DNA of 64,000 nucleotides, from positions 1,426,001-1,490,000 of the forward strand of contig CBDDKZ010000005.1 in assembly GCA_965230415.1 (NCBI GenBank), given 5' to 3'. The notes under the pieces are model-generated. The model saw only the letters and a program-made list of their open reading frames with translations, searched no databases and was not told the origin of the DNA. This document shows positions 9,417-18,547 of the stretch, piece after piece; position 1 is the first letter of the stretch, and each line of letters opens with the position of its first letter. The position numbers were made by a program, and so were the translations under genes. This DNA is from CBDDKZ01 sp965230415. GTDB lineage: Bacteria > Bacteroidota > Bacteroidia > Cytophagales > JAAEPT01.

Positions 9417-10028
9417 ATGACGCAGATGAAGTATATCTTTTACGATTATCTTTCAATTTGCATGAAAAAACGTAACATTCTTGATCTGATCCATTTTCGC
9501 ATCAACGCAATACAAAAAAGTAACCCTGTATTACTTGCTCTTAATCATAGTAAAGACACAAATCCTATGCCATTCGCCTACGATTTATATACTTACCTTG
9601 TAGCAAAAGAGAGTCATGTTTATCACCTTAGCTACTATGATGAGCAAATTCTGGATCACTATAATTACGAAAGCGATCATACTTATAACAATTCAATTCC
9701 CGTAGATGAACCGCATTTCATCCGCTTCGTATTACAATCTTCTCAGGAAGATACACCTAGCATCATATTACCAGGCAGCGCTAATCAAAATCTGCAGCAC
9801 GTACAACAATTCTATTTGACAGAAAAAGCGATTATTATATTTACCGGAGAAACCCTCTTTAAAGATGATTTCTTAAGATTTTGGGATCTTAAATTGCACA
9901 TAACCCGTAATGTTTCACCTTTGACTCGGGAAGAAGAAAATACAAGTCCTGAAAAAATAGCGCACATGACTATTGACAGCTCTGATTACAAAAATCTGGT
10001 AGTTTTACCAAATATGTTGAGTGCCTGA
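9417..10028 (+). CDS. Hypothetical protein
   Basis: 203 residues from ATG 9417; an in-frame ATG at 9426 and another giving MKKRNILDL are also possible. No signal peptide and no membrane segment. The sequence is rich in His, Tyr and Asn, and the middle reads like an alpha/beta protein (EDTPSIILPGSANQN, EKAIIIFTGETLF). I recognise no family. It lies 68 bases upstream of the DUF4349 lipoprotein on the same strand, so they may be co-transcribed. Confidence 0.6.
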   Translation: MTQMKYIFYDYLSICMKKRNILDLIHFRINAIQKSNPVLLALNHSKDTNPMPFAYDLYTYLVAKESHVYHLSYYDEQILDHYNYESDHTYNNSIPVDEPHFIRFVLQSSQEDTPSIILPGSANQNLQHVQQFYLTEKAIIIFTGETLFKDDFLRFWDLKLHITRNVSPLTREEENTSPEKIAHMTIDSSDYKNLVVLPNMLSA

Positions 10029-10096
10029 TAGTATTTTTTTATGACTCTATTTTATGGATTTCACAGAAATGATAGCTCCATAATAATAAAAGAATC

Positions 10097-10816
10097 ATGA
10101 AGATTTATGTATTAATCTACGCGGCAGCATTATTTACAATAACGGGATGTGCTACTAACCACGGAAAACCTACCCATATTACTCCAGACAGCCGATCAAC
10201 CTTAACCGGATTGGCCTATAACGGATCAAACTCCTCCAACATTTCTAAAGTCAACATGGGGCACGGACAAAAATCCGATGAAAACTTCAAACGGATTATT
10301 TACAATGCTTCTTTGCATCTAAAAGTAGAAAGCCCCGATTCGGCCAATAAACGCCTGGAGTCGCTTGCGAATACCAGTAAGGGATATGTTCAGAAACTAG
10401 GCACTTACACCTCCATAATTCGCGTGAATTTTCAAGGTTTAAATAGCGTAATAGATAGTATTGCTACTCTGGGTAAAATCACGAATAAAGTTATTAGTGC
10501 AGACAACGTCACAGATGAATACCTGGATTATGAAATACGTATGGACAATGCACTTAAAGCTCGCAGCCGCTACCTGGAATTACTCGCGAAGGCAGAAGAT
10601 GTAAAAGCGGCTTTATTGGTTGAAAAAGAACTGGAACGATTAAATGGCGAAATTGAATTGGTAAAAGGTCAGTTGAAAAGAATCGATCATTTGGATAAGT
10701 ACGCTACTATCACTATCCATTTTCAGAAAAAATTAAAACCCGGAATTCTCGGTTATGTAGGTATCGGCTTATACAAATCAATCAGATGGCTGTTTGTTAG
10801 AGGTAAAGTCAGCTAA
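10097..10816 (+). CDS. DUF4349-like lipoprotein
   Basis: 239 residues. Signal peptide with lipobox (TITGC, Cys18), so probably a lipoprotein. Residues about 65-215 match the DUF4349 pattern: a beta strand (RIIYNASLHLKVESPD), the GYVQKLG turn, then the helical hairpin EYLDYEIRMDNALKARSRYLEL and LVEKELERLNGEIE that forms a coiled coil (quoted in parts). A C-terminal hydrophobic stretch (LGYVGIGLYKSIRWLFV) may contact the membrane. Function of the family is unknown. It converges on lspA with only 11 bases between the two stops. Confidence 0.8.
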   Translation: MKIYVLIYAAALFTITGCATNHGKPTHITPDSRSTLTGLAYNGSNSSNISKVNMGHGQKSDENFKRIIYNASLHLKVESPDSANKRLESLANTSKGYVQKLGTYTSIIRVNFQGLNSVIDSIATLGKITNKVISADNVTDEYLDYEIRMDNALKARSRYLELLAKAEDVKAALLVEKELERLNGEIELVKGQLKRIDHLDKYATITIHFQKKLKPGILGYVGIGLYKSIRWLFVRGKVS

Positions 10817-10827
10817 AATAGAACAGA

Positions 10828-11460
10828 CTACTCTGCTTGCACAGTTTCAGCGTCCGATCCCTCTACTTTTGAAGATTTAAAGAAAGCCTTCTGGCGAATA
10901 AGAATGATGATAACGGCCAAAAAAATGGATGAGTCGGCTACATTGAATATTGGCCAAAAGTTGTAATAGCCACCTCCTACCATTGGCCAGCTTTCGGGGT
11001 AATAACCTTCGCCAAGGTAGATATATATCATATCTATAACCATTCCGTGAAACAGGGTCACGGGGGCACTATCTACCAAAAGCTGCTCGTCTATGAAGCC
11101 GTAAAACGTACTGTCAATCATATTGCCGACAGCTCCACCAAAAATTAATGCAATACAACAAATAAGCCCCGGATGCGCTTTTCTATTGAACAGGTTCCTG
11201 ATATAAAAACCGATGAAGACAATAGCCGTAAGTCGAAATAAACTCAATAAGATTTTCCCGTACGATCCACCCAGTTCTATCCCAAATGCCATTCCCGGAT
11301 TGGTAGTAAAATGAATACGCAGCCAGTTGCCAAGCAAAGGCAGGTCCTCTCCGGGCACCATAAGTGTATAAACCATCATTTTAATCAGCTGATCCAGCAA
11401 AATTATGATGATGCCAACAAGAAAGTAATGATATAGTTTATTGAATTTCAACCAGGGCAC
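10828..11460 (-). CDS. lspA: Lipoprotein signal peptidase (signal peptidase II)
   Basis: Integral inner-membrane aspartyl protease that removes signal peptides from prolipoproteins. The two catalytic aspartates are in GNMIDSTFYG and FNVADSSIF; the conserved TTNPGMAFG loop is present, with four membrane helices. At 210 residues it is longer than the roughly 165 of E. coli, with a periplasmic insertion around LGEGYYPESWPMVGGGYYN that is common in Bacteroidota and an acidic C-terminal tail. The start is GTG at 11460, three bases after the ileS stop, so it is probably coupled to ileS. The ileS-lspA order is conserved, although the dksA/traR-like gene often found between them in this phylum is absent. 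Confidence 0.93.
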   Translation of the reverse strand: MPWLKFNKLYHYFLVGIIIILLDQLIKMMVYTLMVPGEDLPLLGNWLRIHFTTNPGMAFGIELGGSYGKILLSLFRLTAIVFIGFYIRNLFNRKAHPGLICCIALIFGGAVGNMIDSTFYGFIDEQLLVDSAPVTLFHGMVIDMIYIYLGEGYYPESWPMVGGGYYNFWPIFNVADSSIFLAVIIILIRQKAFFKSSKVEGSDAETVQAE

Positions 11461-11463
11461 AAA

Positions 11464-14400
11464 TTATCCGTTCATACTCACACCGGCTACCTCTACTTTT
11501 AATATGATTTTCCAATCGTCCATTTCTATTTCGGTACCTCCCGAAACAGCTCCATCCATCTCCAGAGAAAGAGCCTGCGTTTCTGCGCAGATATAGTCTT
11601 TGAAATCATCGACAGCCGAGTCGAACAAATCTCCATTATTCTGAATGCTTACAGCAATTTTATCCTGAACTTCCAAGCCCATATCCTTTCGAATATTTTG
11701 CACTCTGTTCACCAAATCTCTGGCGATTCCCTCTTTTCGAAGGTCATCGGTAATCGTAATATCCAATGCTACGGTAACAATGGCCTCGCTGGCAACCAAC
11801 CAACCCGGAATATCTTCGAAACTGAGCTCGACATCCTCTTTTGTCAACACTACCGGTTGCCCTTCGAGCATTACCTCAAAGGCATCATTTTTCTCCAGTG
11901 TATTGATATCGTCCTGCGTCATTTTAGCGATTTCAGCGGCAAGAGTTTTCATCTGTTTGCCATACACCTTCCCTAATTTTTTGAAATTGGGTTTTATTTT
12001 CTTCACCAGTACACCGGCGGTATCTTCAAGGTACTCAATGGTCTTGACATTCACTTCATTCTTAATGAGCTCCTCTACTGCCTGAACCTGCTTTTTGAAA
12101 TGCTCATCGAGAATAGGAATCAACACTTTAGATAGCGGTTGCCTAACTTTTATATTCTCCCCTTTACGCAAAGAATGCACCAGTGATGCTATTCTTTGAG
12201 CGAGATCCATTTGTTCTTCCAATTCTTTATTAACGATAGACGTATCTACCTTTGGAAAATCCACCAAATGTACAGAATTATTAGTGGTAAAAGCTGCTAC
12301 CTTATTGAGATCCTGATAAATACGATCGAAGTAAAAAGGAGCAATTGGGCTACCTAAAACCGCCACTGTTTCCAGGCTGGAGAGTAAGGTTTGATAGGCT
12401 GCTTTTTTATCTTCATTATAATCGCCTTTCCAAAAACGCTTTCTATTTTGACGCACATACCAGTTACTTAAGTCATTGACTACAAAGTCCTGAACAAAAC
12501 GTGCTGCTGCGGTGATGTCGTAATCTTCATAAGATGCTTCTGTATTTGCTATTAGTGAATGTAGCTTTGACAATATCCAGCGGTCGCTCTCTGTTCTATC
12601 AGCAAGCGCTACGGGAGCCTCTTTACCAGTAAAACCATCTAAATTGGCATATAGTGCAAAGAAGTTATAGGTATTTTGTAGTGTACCGAAAAAACGTCGT
12701 TGCGTTTCGGCTACACCTTCAATATCAAATTTCAGATTGTCCCATGGTGGCGCATTGGCAATCATATACCACCTGGTAGCGTCGGGGCCATATTTCTTGA
12801 TTGTTTCGAATGGATCTACAGCGTTGTTCAAACGCTTAGACATTTTGTTGCCGTTTTTATCCAGTACCAGTCCGTTGGCGATTACATTTTTAAAGGCTAC
12901 TGAGTCAAATAACATGACGGCTATAGCGTGTAATGTAAAAAACCATCCTCGTGTCTGATCTACTCCCTCGGCAATGAAATCGGCTGGAAAGTGCTGCTCA
13001 AAAACCGCTTCCTTTTCGAAAGGAAAGTGCCATTGCGCATAAGGCATGGCTCCCGAATCAAACCAAACGTCTATTAAATCGCTTTCGCGATACATCGGCT
13101 TGCCACTTTCACTAACCAGAATCACATCGTCCACATAGGGCCTGTGCATATCTTCGAGGGTGTCTGGGTTGTTAACGCCGGTCAGCTGACTATTGGCTTT
13201 AGCCATTTCCGATTCCAGCTCGCTCAACGAGCCTATACATTTTTCTTCAGCTCCGTCTTCGGTTCTCCAAATAGGTAAGGGAGTACCCCAAAAACGTGAC
13301 CTAGACAGGTTCCAGTCCACCAAATTCTCAAGCCAGTTGCCAAAACGACCACTTCCGGTAGCCTCGGGTTTCCAATTGATGGTACTATTTAACGCTACCA
13401 ATCGCTCTTTTACGGCCGTTGTTTTGATAAACCACGACTCCAGCGGGTAGTATAATACAGGCTTGTCTGTTCTCCAGCAATGCGGATAACTATGCTCATA
13501 TTTTCGCACATCGAAAGCCCTGTTTTCTTCTTTTAGCTTGATCGCAATGAGTACATCGGTTGGTTTGTAATCCTTATCGACCTCAGCTTCATATTCTGCC
13601 TTGACAAAACGACCAGGAAAATCGCTAACTTCCTGCACAAAACGTCCTTGTTTGTCTACCAGAGGAGCGTCATTACCCGATTCGTCTTTGACCACGATTG
13701 CCGGGATGCCTGCCAACTTGGCAACGCGCGCATCGTCTGCACCAAACGTGGGCGCTATGTGTACGATTCCCGTACCGTCTTCTGTGCTTACAAAATCACC
13801 AGGTATTACTTTGAAAGCTTCACCGTCGGGTTGCACATAGGGCAGTAACTGTTCATAGGTAATGCCCAGAAGTTCTTCCCCTGTGTACTCGGCTATAAGA
13901 CTATTTTCTTCTTTGTCCAGGTCGATATGCTTTCCTAATAAGTCCTTGGCTAACACAACGGTAACCGCCTCATTGGTATATTTATTGATTGTACGCACCT
14001 TTGCATAGGTAATCTTTTTACCTACTGCGAGTGCTGAATTCGAAGGCAATGTCCAAGGTGTGGTAGTCCAGGCGAGTATGAATACATCGTTGTGCTCCCC
14101 GTCAAGAAGGAAAGCCGATTTATCATCTGCCACCACCTTAAACTGCGCAACAATCGTCGTATCCTTCACATCGCGATAACACCCCGGTTGATTCAACTCA
14201 TGTGAGCTTAAACCGGTTCCTGCTGCAGGTGAATAAGGTTGAATAGTATGTCCTTTGTATAGGTACCCTTTTTTATAAAGTTCTTTAAGCAGGTACCACA
14301 ACGTTTCCATATATTCTTTCTCGAAAGTAATATATGGATCCTTCAGATCTACCCAATACCCCATTTTTTGGGTAAGGTTGTCCCACTCATCTTTGAATGT

Positions 14401-14775
14401 CATTACCGATTCCTTACAAGCCTTATTATAATCGGCTACCGAAATCTTTTTCCCAATATCTTCTTTGGTGATACCCAGTTTTTTCTCTACCTGTAACTCT
14501 ACAGGCAGGCCGTGAGTATCCCAGCCACCTTTACGCTTTACCTGAAAACCTTTTAAGGTTTTGTATCTGCACACGATATCCTTCACAGCACGAGCCATTA
14601 CGTGGTGTATTCCGGGGGTGCCATTCGCCGATGGGGGGCCTTCATAAAATGTAAATGTTGGATTTCCCTCTTTGGCCGATACAGACTGTTCAAATATTTT
14701 TTGTTGCTTCCAGAAATCGAGAACCTGTTCCGCAATTTCCGGATAATTCGCTTGTTTGTACTCGTTAAATTTCAC
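11464..14775 (-). CDS. ileS: Isoleucyl-tRNA synthetase
   Basis: 1103 residues, class I synthetase charging tRNA-Ile. The HIGH-type motif appears as PGIHH (54-58) and the KMSKR loop at 644-648. The editing (CP1) domain lies between them, with the characteristic TTPWTLPSN. The anticodon-binding domain and a long C-terminal region follow. Start is GTG at 14775, within the end of the upstream exporter gene (overlap 11 bases), and lspA follows after three bases, so RND exporter, ileS and lspA form one tight transcription unit. Confidence 0.97.
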   Translation of the reverse strand: MKFNEYKQANYPEIAEQVLDFWKQQKIFEQSVSAKEGNPTFTFYEGPPSANGTPGIHHVMARAVKDIVCRYKTLKGFQVKRKGGWDTHGLPVELQVEKKLGITKEDIGKKISVADYNKACKESVMTFKDEWDNLTQKMGYWVDLKDPYITFEKEYMETLWYLLKELYKKGYLYKGHTIQPYSPAAGTGLSSHELNQPGCYRDVKDTTIVAQFKVVADDKSAFLLDGEHNDVFILAWTTTPWTLPSNSALAVGKKITYAKVRTINKYTNEAVTVVLAKDLLGKHIDLDKEENSLIAEYTGEELLGITYEQLLPYVQPDGEAFKVIPGDFVSTEDGTGIVHIAPTFGADDARVAKLAGIPAIVVKDESGNDAPLVDKQGRFVQEVSDFPGRFVKAEYEAEVDKDYKPTDVLIAIKLKEENRAFDVRKYEHSYPHCWRTDKPVLYYPLESWFIKTTAVKERLVALNSTINWKPEATGSGRFGNWLENLVDWNLSRSRFWGTPLPIWRTEDGAEEKCIGSLSELESEMAKANSQLTGVNNPDTLEDMHRPYVDDVILVSESGKPMYRESDLIDVWFDSGAMPYAQWHFPFEKEAVFEQHFPADFIAEGVDQTRGWFFTLHAIAVMLFDSVAFKNVIANGLVLDKNGNKMSKRLNNAVDPFETIKKYGPDATRWYMIANAPPWDNLKFDIEGVAETQRRFFGTLQNTYNFFALYANLDGFTGKEAPVALADRTESDRWILSKLHSLIANTEASYEDYDITAAARFVQDFVVNDLSNWYVRQNRKRFWKGDYNEDKKAAYQTLLSSLETVAVLGSPIAPFYFDRIYQDLNKVAAFTTNNSVHLVDFPKVDTSIVNKELEEQMDLAQRIASLVHSLRKGENIKVRQPLSKVLIPILDEHFKKQVQAVEELIKNEVNVKTIEYLEDTAGVLVKKIKPNFKKLGKVYGKQMKTLAAEIAKMTQDDINTLEKNDAFEVMLEGQPVVLTKEDVELSFEDIPGWLVASEAIVTVALDITITDDLRKEGIARDLVNRVQNIRKDMGLEVQDKIAVSIQNNGDLFDSAVDDFKDYICAETQALSLEMDGAVSGGTEIEMDDWKIILKVEVAGVSMNG

Positions 14776-17272
14776 TTTTACTCGCTAGCTTTTGATTAGA
14801 CTCAAGTTCAATTTTATCGTAATCAATCTCTTCGTTTTCCTCTTCTTCGTATATAGTAGCTTCCCTGTAGCTATCAATAAGGCGTTTTCGACCTTTTCTC
14901 TTCCCAGAGTCGAATGTTAATAAAAGCGAAGGAAGCACAATTAAGTTCGTAAACATGGCAAATAATAAGGTGCACGAGGTAAGGACGCCCAGCATAACTG
15001 TTCCGAGGAAATTAGAACCGGCAAAGATAATGAATCCAGCAAACAAAACGATGGAGGTATAAATCATACTGGAACCTGTCTCACGAATACTCACACTTAC
15101 CGCTTTAGATACGGAAAATCGGCTCGCGAAAAGTTCTTGCCTGTATTTTGCCAGGAAGTGGATTGAGTCATCTACTGAAATTCCAAAAGCGATACTGAAT
15201 ATCAGGGCGGTACTAGGCTTCAATGGAATTTCAAAAAAGCCCATCAGTGCTCCTGTAATGGCCAGTGGTATCAGGTTGGTTATGAGAGAGAGAACAATCA
15301 TTTTGAATGACCGAAACAATAGTGCCATAATTAATGCGATGAGCACAATGGCAATTATCAGGGATTGCCGCAAATTCCATAAAAGAAACTGATTCCCCTT
15401 TATAAATAAAAGTGTTGTACCGGTAATTCGATAAGGTGCTTCTGCATAATTTTCGTATTCGTTATAGGTCAATTCTGCTCCAAAAATACTGTCGGCCACA
15501 GGGGCAATGCGTTGATGTATAAGAGCATCCATCCTCTTTGAGCCTATATCCGCGACTTTCAGAGACAGGCGTATGTGCCCGGTAGAATCTACCAATTTCG
15601 AATCAAAGACGCTAAGGTCTTTTTGATTCCTCGTACTGTTTTTGAGGTAACGTCCGAACAATACTTTGTCATTTTCTGTAGGCAGTGCGTAAAAATCCGT
15701 ATTGTCGTAATACATGCTCTGGTTAATTGCCTTTACAAGCTGTACTATCGATATCGATTTGGAAATCTCTGGTTGCTGCATTAAGTAGGATTCAAACTGA
15801 TCTACTTTTCTTAATATTTCAAGATTTCTGAAAGCTTCTTCTTCTTCCGTATTAATCACTATTTCTAAAGGCATAACGCCTTTAAAATTAGACTCAAACC
15901 AATGCAAATCCCTTTTAACACGAGATTCTTCCGGGATGTCATCAACCATGTAGGACACCGCAAAAATTTTCCAAGACCCCCATAAGGTAATTAAGACAAC
16001 AACTATAGTTGATAAATAGATTGTTCTTCGATGATTGATTACCACATGGTCCAACCACTGCAATAACTTCTCCAGTACTTTCGAATCGAGGTGTCGTAGT
16101 TGTCTGCTTGTAGGATTGGGTAAATACGAAAATACGGCCGGAATCAATATCACACTAATGAGGAAGGTCGCCAGGACATTCAAACCGGCAACGATACCAA
16201 ACTCACGTAAAATGGTAATGTCAGCTGATATAAGCACCAGAAAACCGACCGCCGTCGTGCAATTGGTTATTAGTGTTACGATACCAATCTTTCTTACTAC
16301 TTTGCTCAGCGCTTTGATTTTGTTTTTGGTACGATCAAACTCCTGATGGTATTTATTTAGCAGATAAACACAATTGGGAATACCTATTACAACAATAATC
16401 GGAGGAATGAGTCCGGTAATCATATTGACCTTAAAACCAAACAAGACTATAGTTCCCATTGTCCAAGCTACTGCAACACCTATTACTATTAATGGAAAAA
16501 TAACAGCTATTAATGATCTAAAGAAGAAAAGTAAAATGACGGCAGTAATTCCCAAAGAAAGCCATAAAAAGAGCTTTGTCTCTCTTTGCACCTCACCTGT
16601 AAGTACCGATCTTATAAATGGCAAACCCGCATAATGAATCTTTATATTTGTTTCCTTGCTGAACTTTTGGGTAAGGCTTTCAATTTGACCCGTCAGTGCA
16701 ATCCTTTTTTTGGAATTAATATAGTCTGCCGAAATGGGCACCATCATCAGGGTGGCTCCCGTCTCAGAATTATAAATTAGACCTTCATAAAACTGTAGTT
16801 TTTTAGTAATGGCCAACTTCTCTTCAAAAAGCTGGAGCTTTTCCTGTTCACTGGTGCTGCTATCAGTAAAAAAGTCATTGGCAAATAACTTTTCGACCTT
16901 AAATCTTCTGGACCGGTTTCGTCCTTTACCATGAAGGTATGGTAATGTAGGTAAAGCGACAACTCCCGAGGAATCCACACCCGGAATGGCGCTGATTTCC
17001 ATACAAAGTTGCTGATACCTTTCGAATTTTTTCATTTCAAAGATGCTACTGTCGCTAAAGCCAATAACCATGACATTAGCATCTTCTCCGAACTGCTGTC
17101 TGAACACATCAAAATATTTCATTTCCTGATGTTGTTTAGGTACCAATTCGGCGAATTTAAAGGTCATTTGAATGTCCTGGGCTTTAAATGCCATGAAAGC
17201 AGTAATGACAGCCAGACAAATTATTAGAAATAACCTGTTCTTAATTATGATGTGCGAGATTCTTGTCCACAT
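14765..17272 (-). CDS. RND superfamily (MMPL-type) exporter
   Basis: 835 residues with two repeats of one membrane helix, one large periplasmic loop and five helices, giving about 12 membrane segments. The sterol-sensing-domain-like helices contain FGISVDDSIHFLAKYRQE in the second half and a related PNCVYLLNKYHQE in the first. The conserved acidic pair appears only in the second repeat. Family members export lipids or other hydrophobic compounds by proton motive force; the substrate here is unknown. The C-terminus is an acidic tail (YEEEENEEIDYDKIELE). It is upstream of, and overlaps, ileS. Confidence 0.87.
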   Translation of the reverse strand: MWTRISHIIIKNRLFLIICLAVITAFMAFKAQDIQMTFKFAELVPKQHQEMKYFDVFRQQFGEDANVMVIGFSDSSIFEMKKFERYQQLCMEISAIPGVDSSGVVALPTLPYLHGKGRNRSRRFKVEKLFANDFFTDSSTSEQEKLQLFEEKLAITKKLQFYEGLIYNSETGATLMMVPISADYINSKKRIALTGQIESLTQKFSKETNIKIHYAGLPFIRSVLTGEVQRETKLFLWLSLGITAVILLFFFRSLIAVIFPLIVIGVAVAWTMGTIVLFGFKVNMITGLIPPIIVVIGIPNCVYLLNKYHQEFDRTKNKIKALSKVVRKIGIVTLITNCTTAVGFLVLISADITILREFGIVAGLNVLATFLISVILIPAVFSYLPNPTSRQLRHLDSKVLEKLLQWLDHVVINHRRTIYLSTIVVVLITLWGSWKIFAVSYMVDDIPEESRVKRDLHWFESNFKGVMPLEIVINTEEEEAFRNLEILRKVDQFESYLMQQPEISKSISIVQLVKAINQSMYYDNTDFYALPTENDKVLFGRYLKNSTRNQKDLSVFDSKLVDSTGHIRLSLKVADIGSKRMDALIHQRIAPVADSIFGAELTYNEYENYAEAPYRITGTTLLFIKGNQFLLWNLRQSLIIAIVLIALIMALLFRSFKMIVLSLITNLIPLAITGALMGFFEIPLKPSTALIFSIAFGISVDDSIHFLAKYRQELFASRFSVSKAVSVSIRETGSSMIYTSIVLFAGFIIFAGSNFLGTVMLGVLTSCTLLFAMFTNLIVLPSLLLTFDSGKRKGRKRLIDSYREATIYEEEENEEIDYDKIELESNQKLASKSEI

Positions 17273-17394
17273 GTGCCTTTAAACAAAGACAGCAAAGGTA
17301 ATTAATTTAATGGTGAATGTAGAAACTTGCCACTAATTAATATGAAAAATATTAGTAGCTGATTTGCTTATACGTAATTTTGTGTTACAAATTG

Positions 17395-18195
17395 TTAAGA
17401 AGCGCTTTTTAACACATCCCGATGCAGCATTTGATCGATATCTCTGAACAAGCCGGGGTAGCGATTTCGGAACTCCAAAGGCTTATCAAAAAAGTTGATG
17501 AGACAGGCAACAAAAAACTCATCGTTATTCGTCATGTCCTGACTGGTAAACAAACTTCCGGTTAAAGCTCCCTGAAAATCGTTGCTGATATGATCGTCCT
17601 TATTCAACCTCAATTGTAAACCATGCTTCTCTACTCGTTCATTTTCTATCTTTACCACATTGGCCATAATTCGCAAACCTATCGGAGAGAGCGATTGTTT
17701 GTTCTTTAGTCCAAGATAAAAATCTTTCCACGATAACGATATACTTCCCTCGGAGTCCACTTCCCAGGTGGTAAAATCACCATGCCGTTTAGAATAAAAC
17801 CGGGAGGGGAATACCGTGACTTTGTTAAAATGTTCGAAGTGGAAATTTTTGAGTCCAAAAGTAAATTGTGCAGCGTAAGCTGCGATAAGAATCTTCTTTT
17901 TTTCAGAGACTTCATTACCATCCGCGTCCATGTAATCTTTCGAATACATAAAATGAGCTACCCTGTTTTCGTAAATACGTTTTAGAACCGGTGATAATTT
18001 TCGGTAATAAGCAAAATGGCGATACAATACACGAGCCTCCTTTGAATCGAGGTATTTATAACCCAAACGCATGTGTTCGATTTTACTTTTAAGCAGGTGA
18101 TAATTTCGATATAAAATAAAAAATCCTGCAATCAGAAGTACATTTGTAATAACAATGTTAAATATGATCGCATTTGATGAACTTAGATCGAACAT
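17395..18195 (-). CDS. MtfA-family (zinc-dependent peptidase-like) protein lacking the HExxH motif
   Basis: 266 residues. An N-terminal membrane helix (8-30) is followed by a region matching the MtfA/DUF980 peptidase fold: LIAAYAAQFTFGLKNF (103-118), then VFPSRFY and ISLSWKDFYLGL (152-163). In active members the next helix reads GLHExxH. Here residues 171-181 read PIGLRIMANVV, so the two histidines and the catalytic glutamate are Arg175, Ile176 and Asn179. The downstream glutamate that normally supplies the third ligand is also replaced (EFFVACLINFF). The fold is recognisable by alignment from memory, so it is best described as a probable pseudopeptidase. The reading frame is intact. Confidence 0.75.
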   Translation of the reverse strand: MFDLSSSNAIIFNIVITNVLLIAGFFILYRNYHLLKSKIEHMRLGYKYLDSKEARVLYRHFAYYRKLSPVLKRIYENRVAHFMYSKDYMDADGNEVSEKKKILIAAYAAQFTFGLKNFHFEHFNKVTVFPSRFYSKRHGDFTTWEVDSEGSISLSWKDFYLGLKNKQSLSPIGLRIMANVVKIENERVEKHGLQLRLNKDDHISNDFQGALTGSLFTSQDMTNNDEFFVACLINFFDKPLEFRNRYPGLFRDIDQMLHRDVLKSAS

Positions 18196-18547
18196 AGCTG
18201 AAAACTGTTTGAATAAACCCTAAATACCGCAACCCGTTGATTTGCTTATAGATCTATACTTAATAACAACGTATAGTGTTTTGCTATGTGGATAAATAAG
18301 TTAACTATTCGACGAAGTAATATTACCTTCTAAAATTCACTTAAAAACGAGTACCCAACGCAGCCTTTTCCTTATAATATTGGTCTTATATTTAGGGGGC
18401 TATTAGATTGGAATGATCGTCTATAGCTTCAGTACTGTTTATGGCCTACGGGCAATTGAGAAAAAGACCATGTCTTTGGCTTTTTCCTAAAAAAAATAGT
18501 TACATTTAATAAATCAGATCTCTTCTAATCCATTAAAATGCTTATTT
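18196..18547. other. Divergent intergenic region
   Basis: 352 bases between the MtfA-like gene (leftward) and the lipoprotein gene (rightward). AT-rich, presumably holding both promoters, but no clear TAnnTTTG element was located. An imperfect hairpin near 18460-18490 (AAAAAGACCA versus TTGGCTTTTT) could be a weak terminator or attenuator. Confidence 0.3.
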
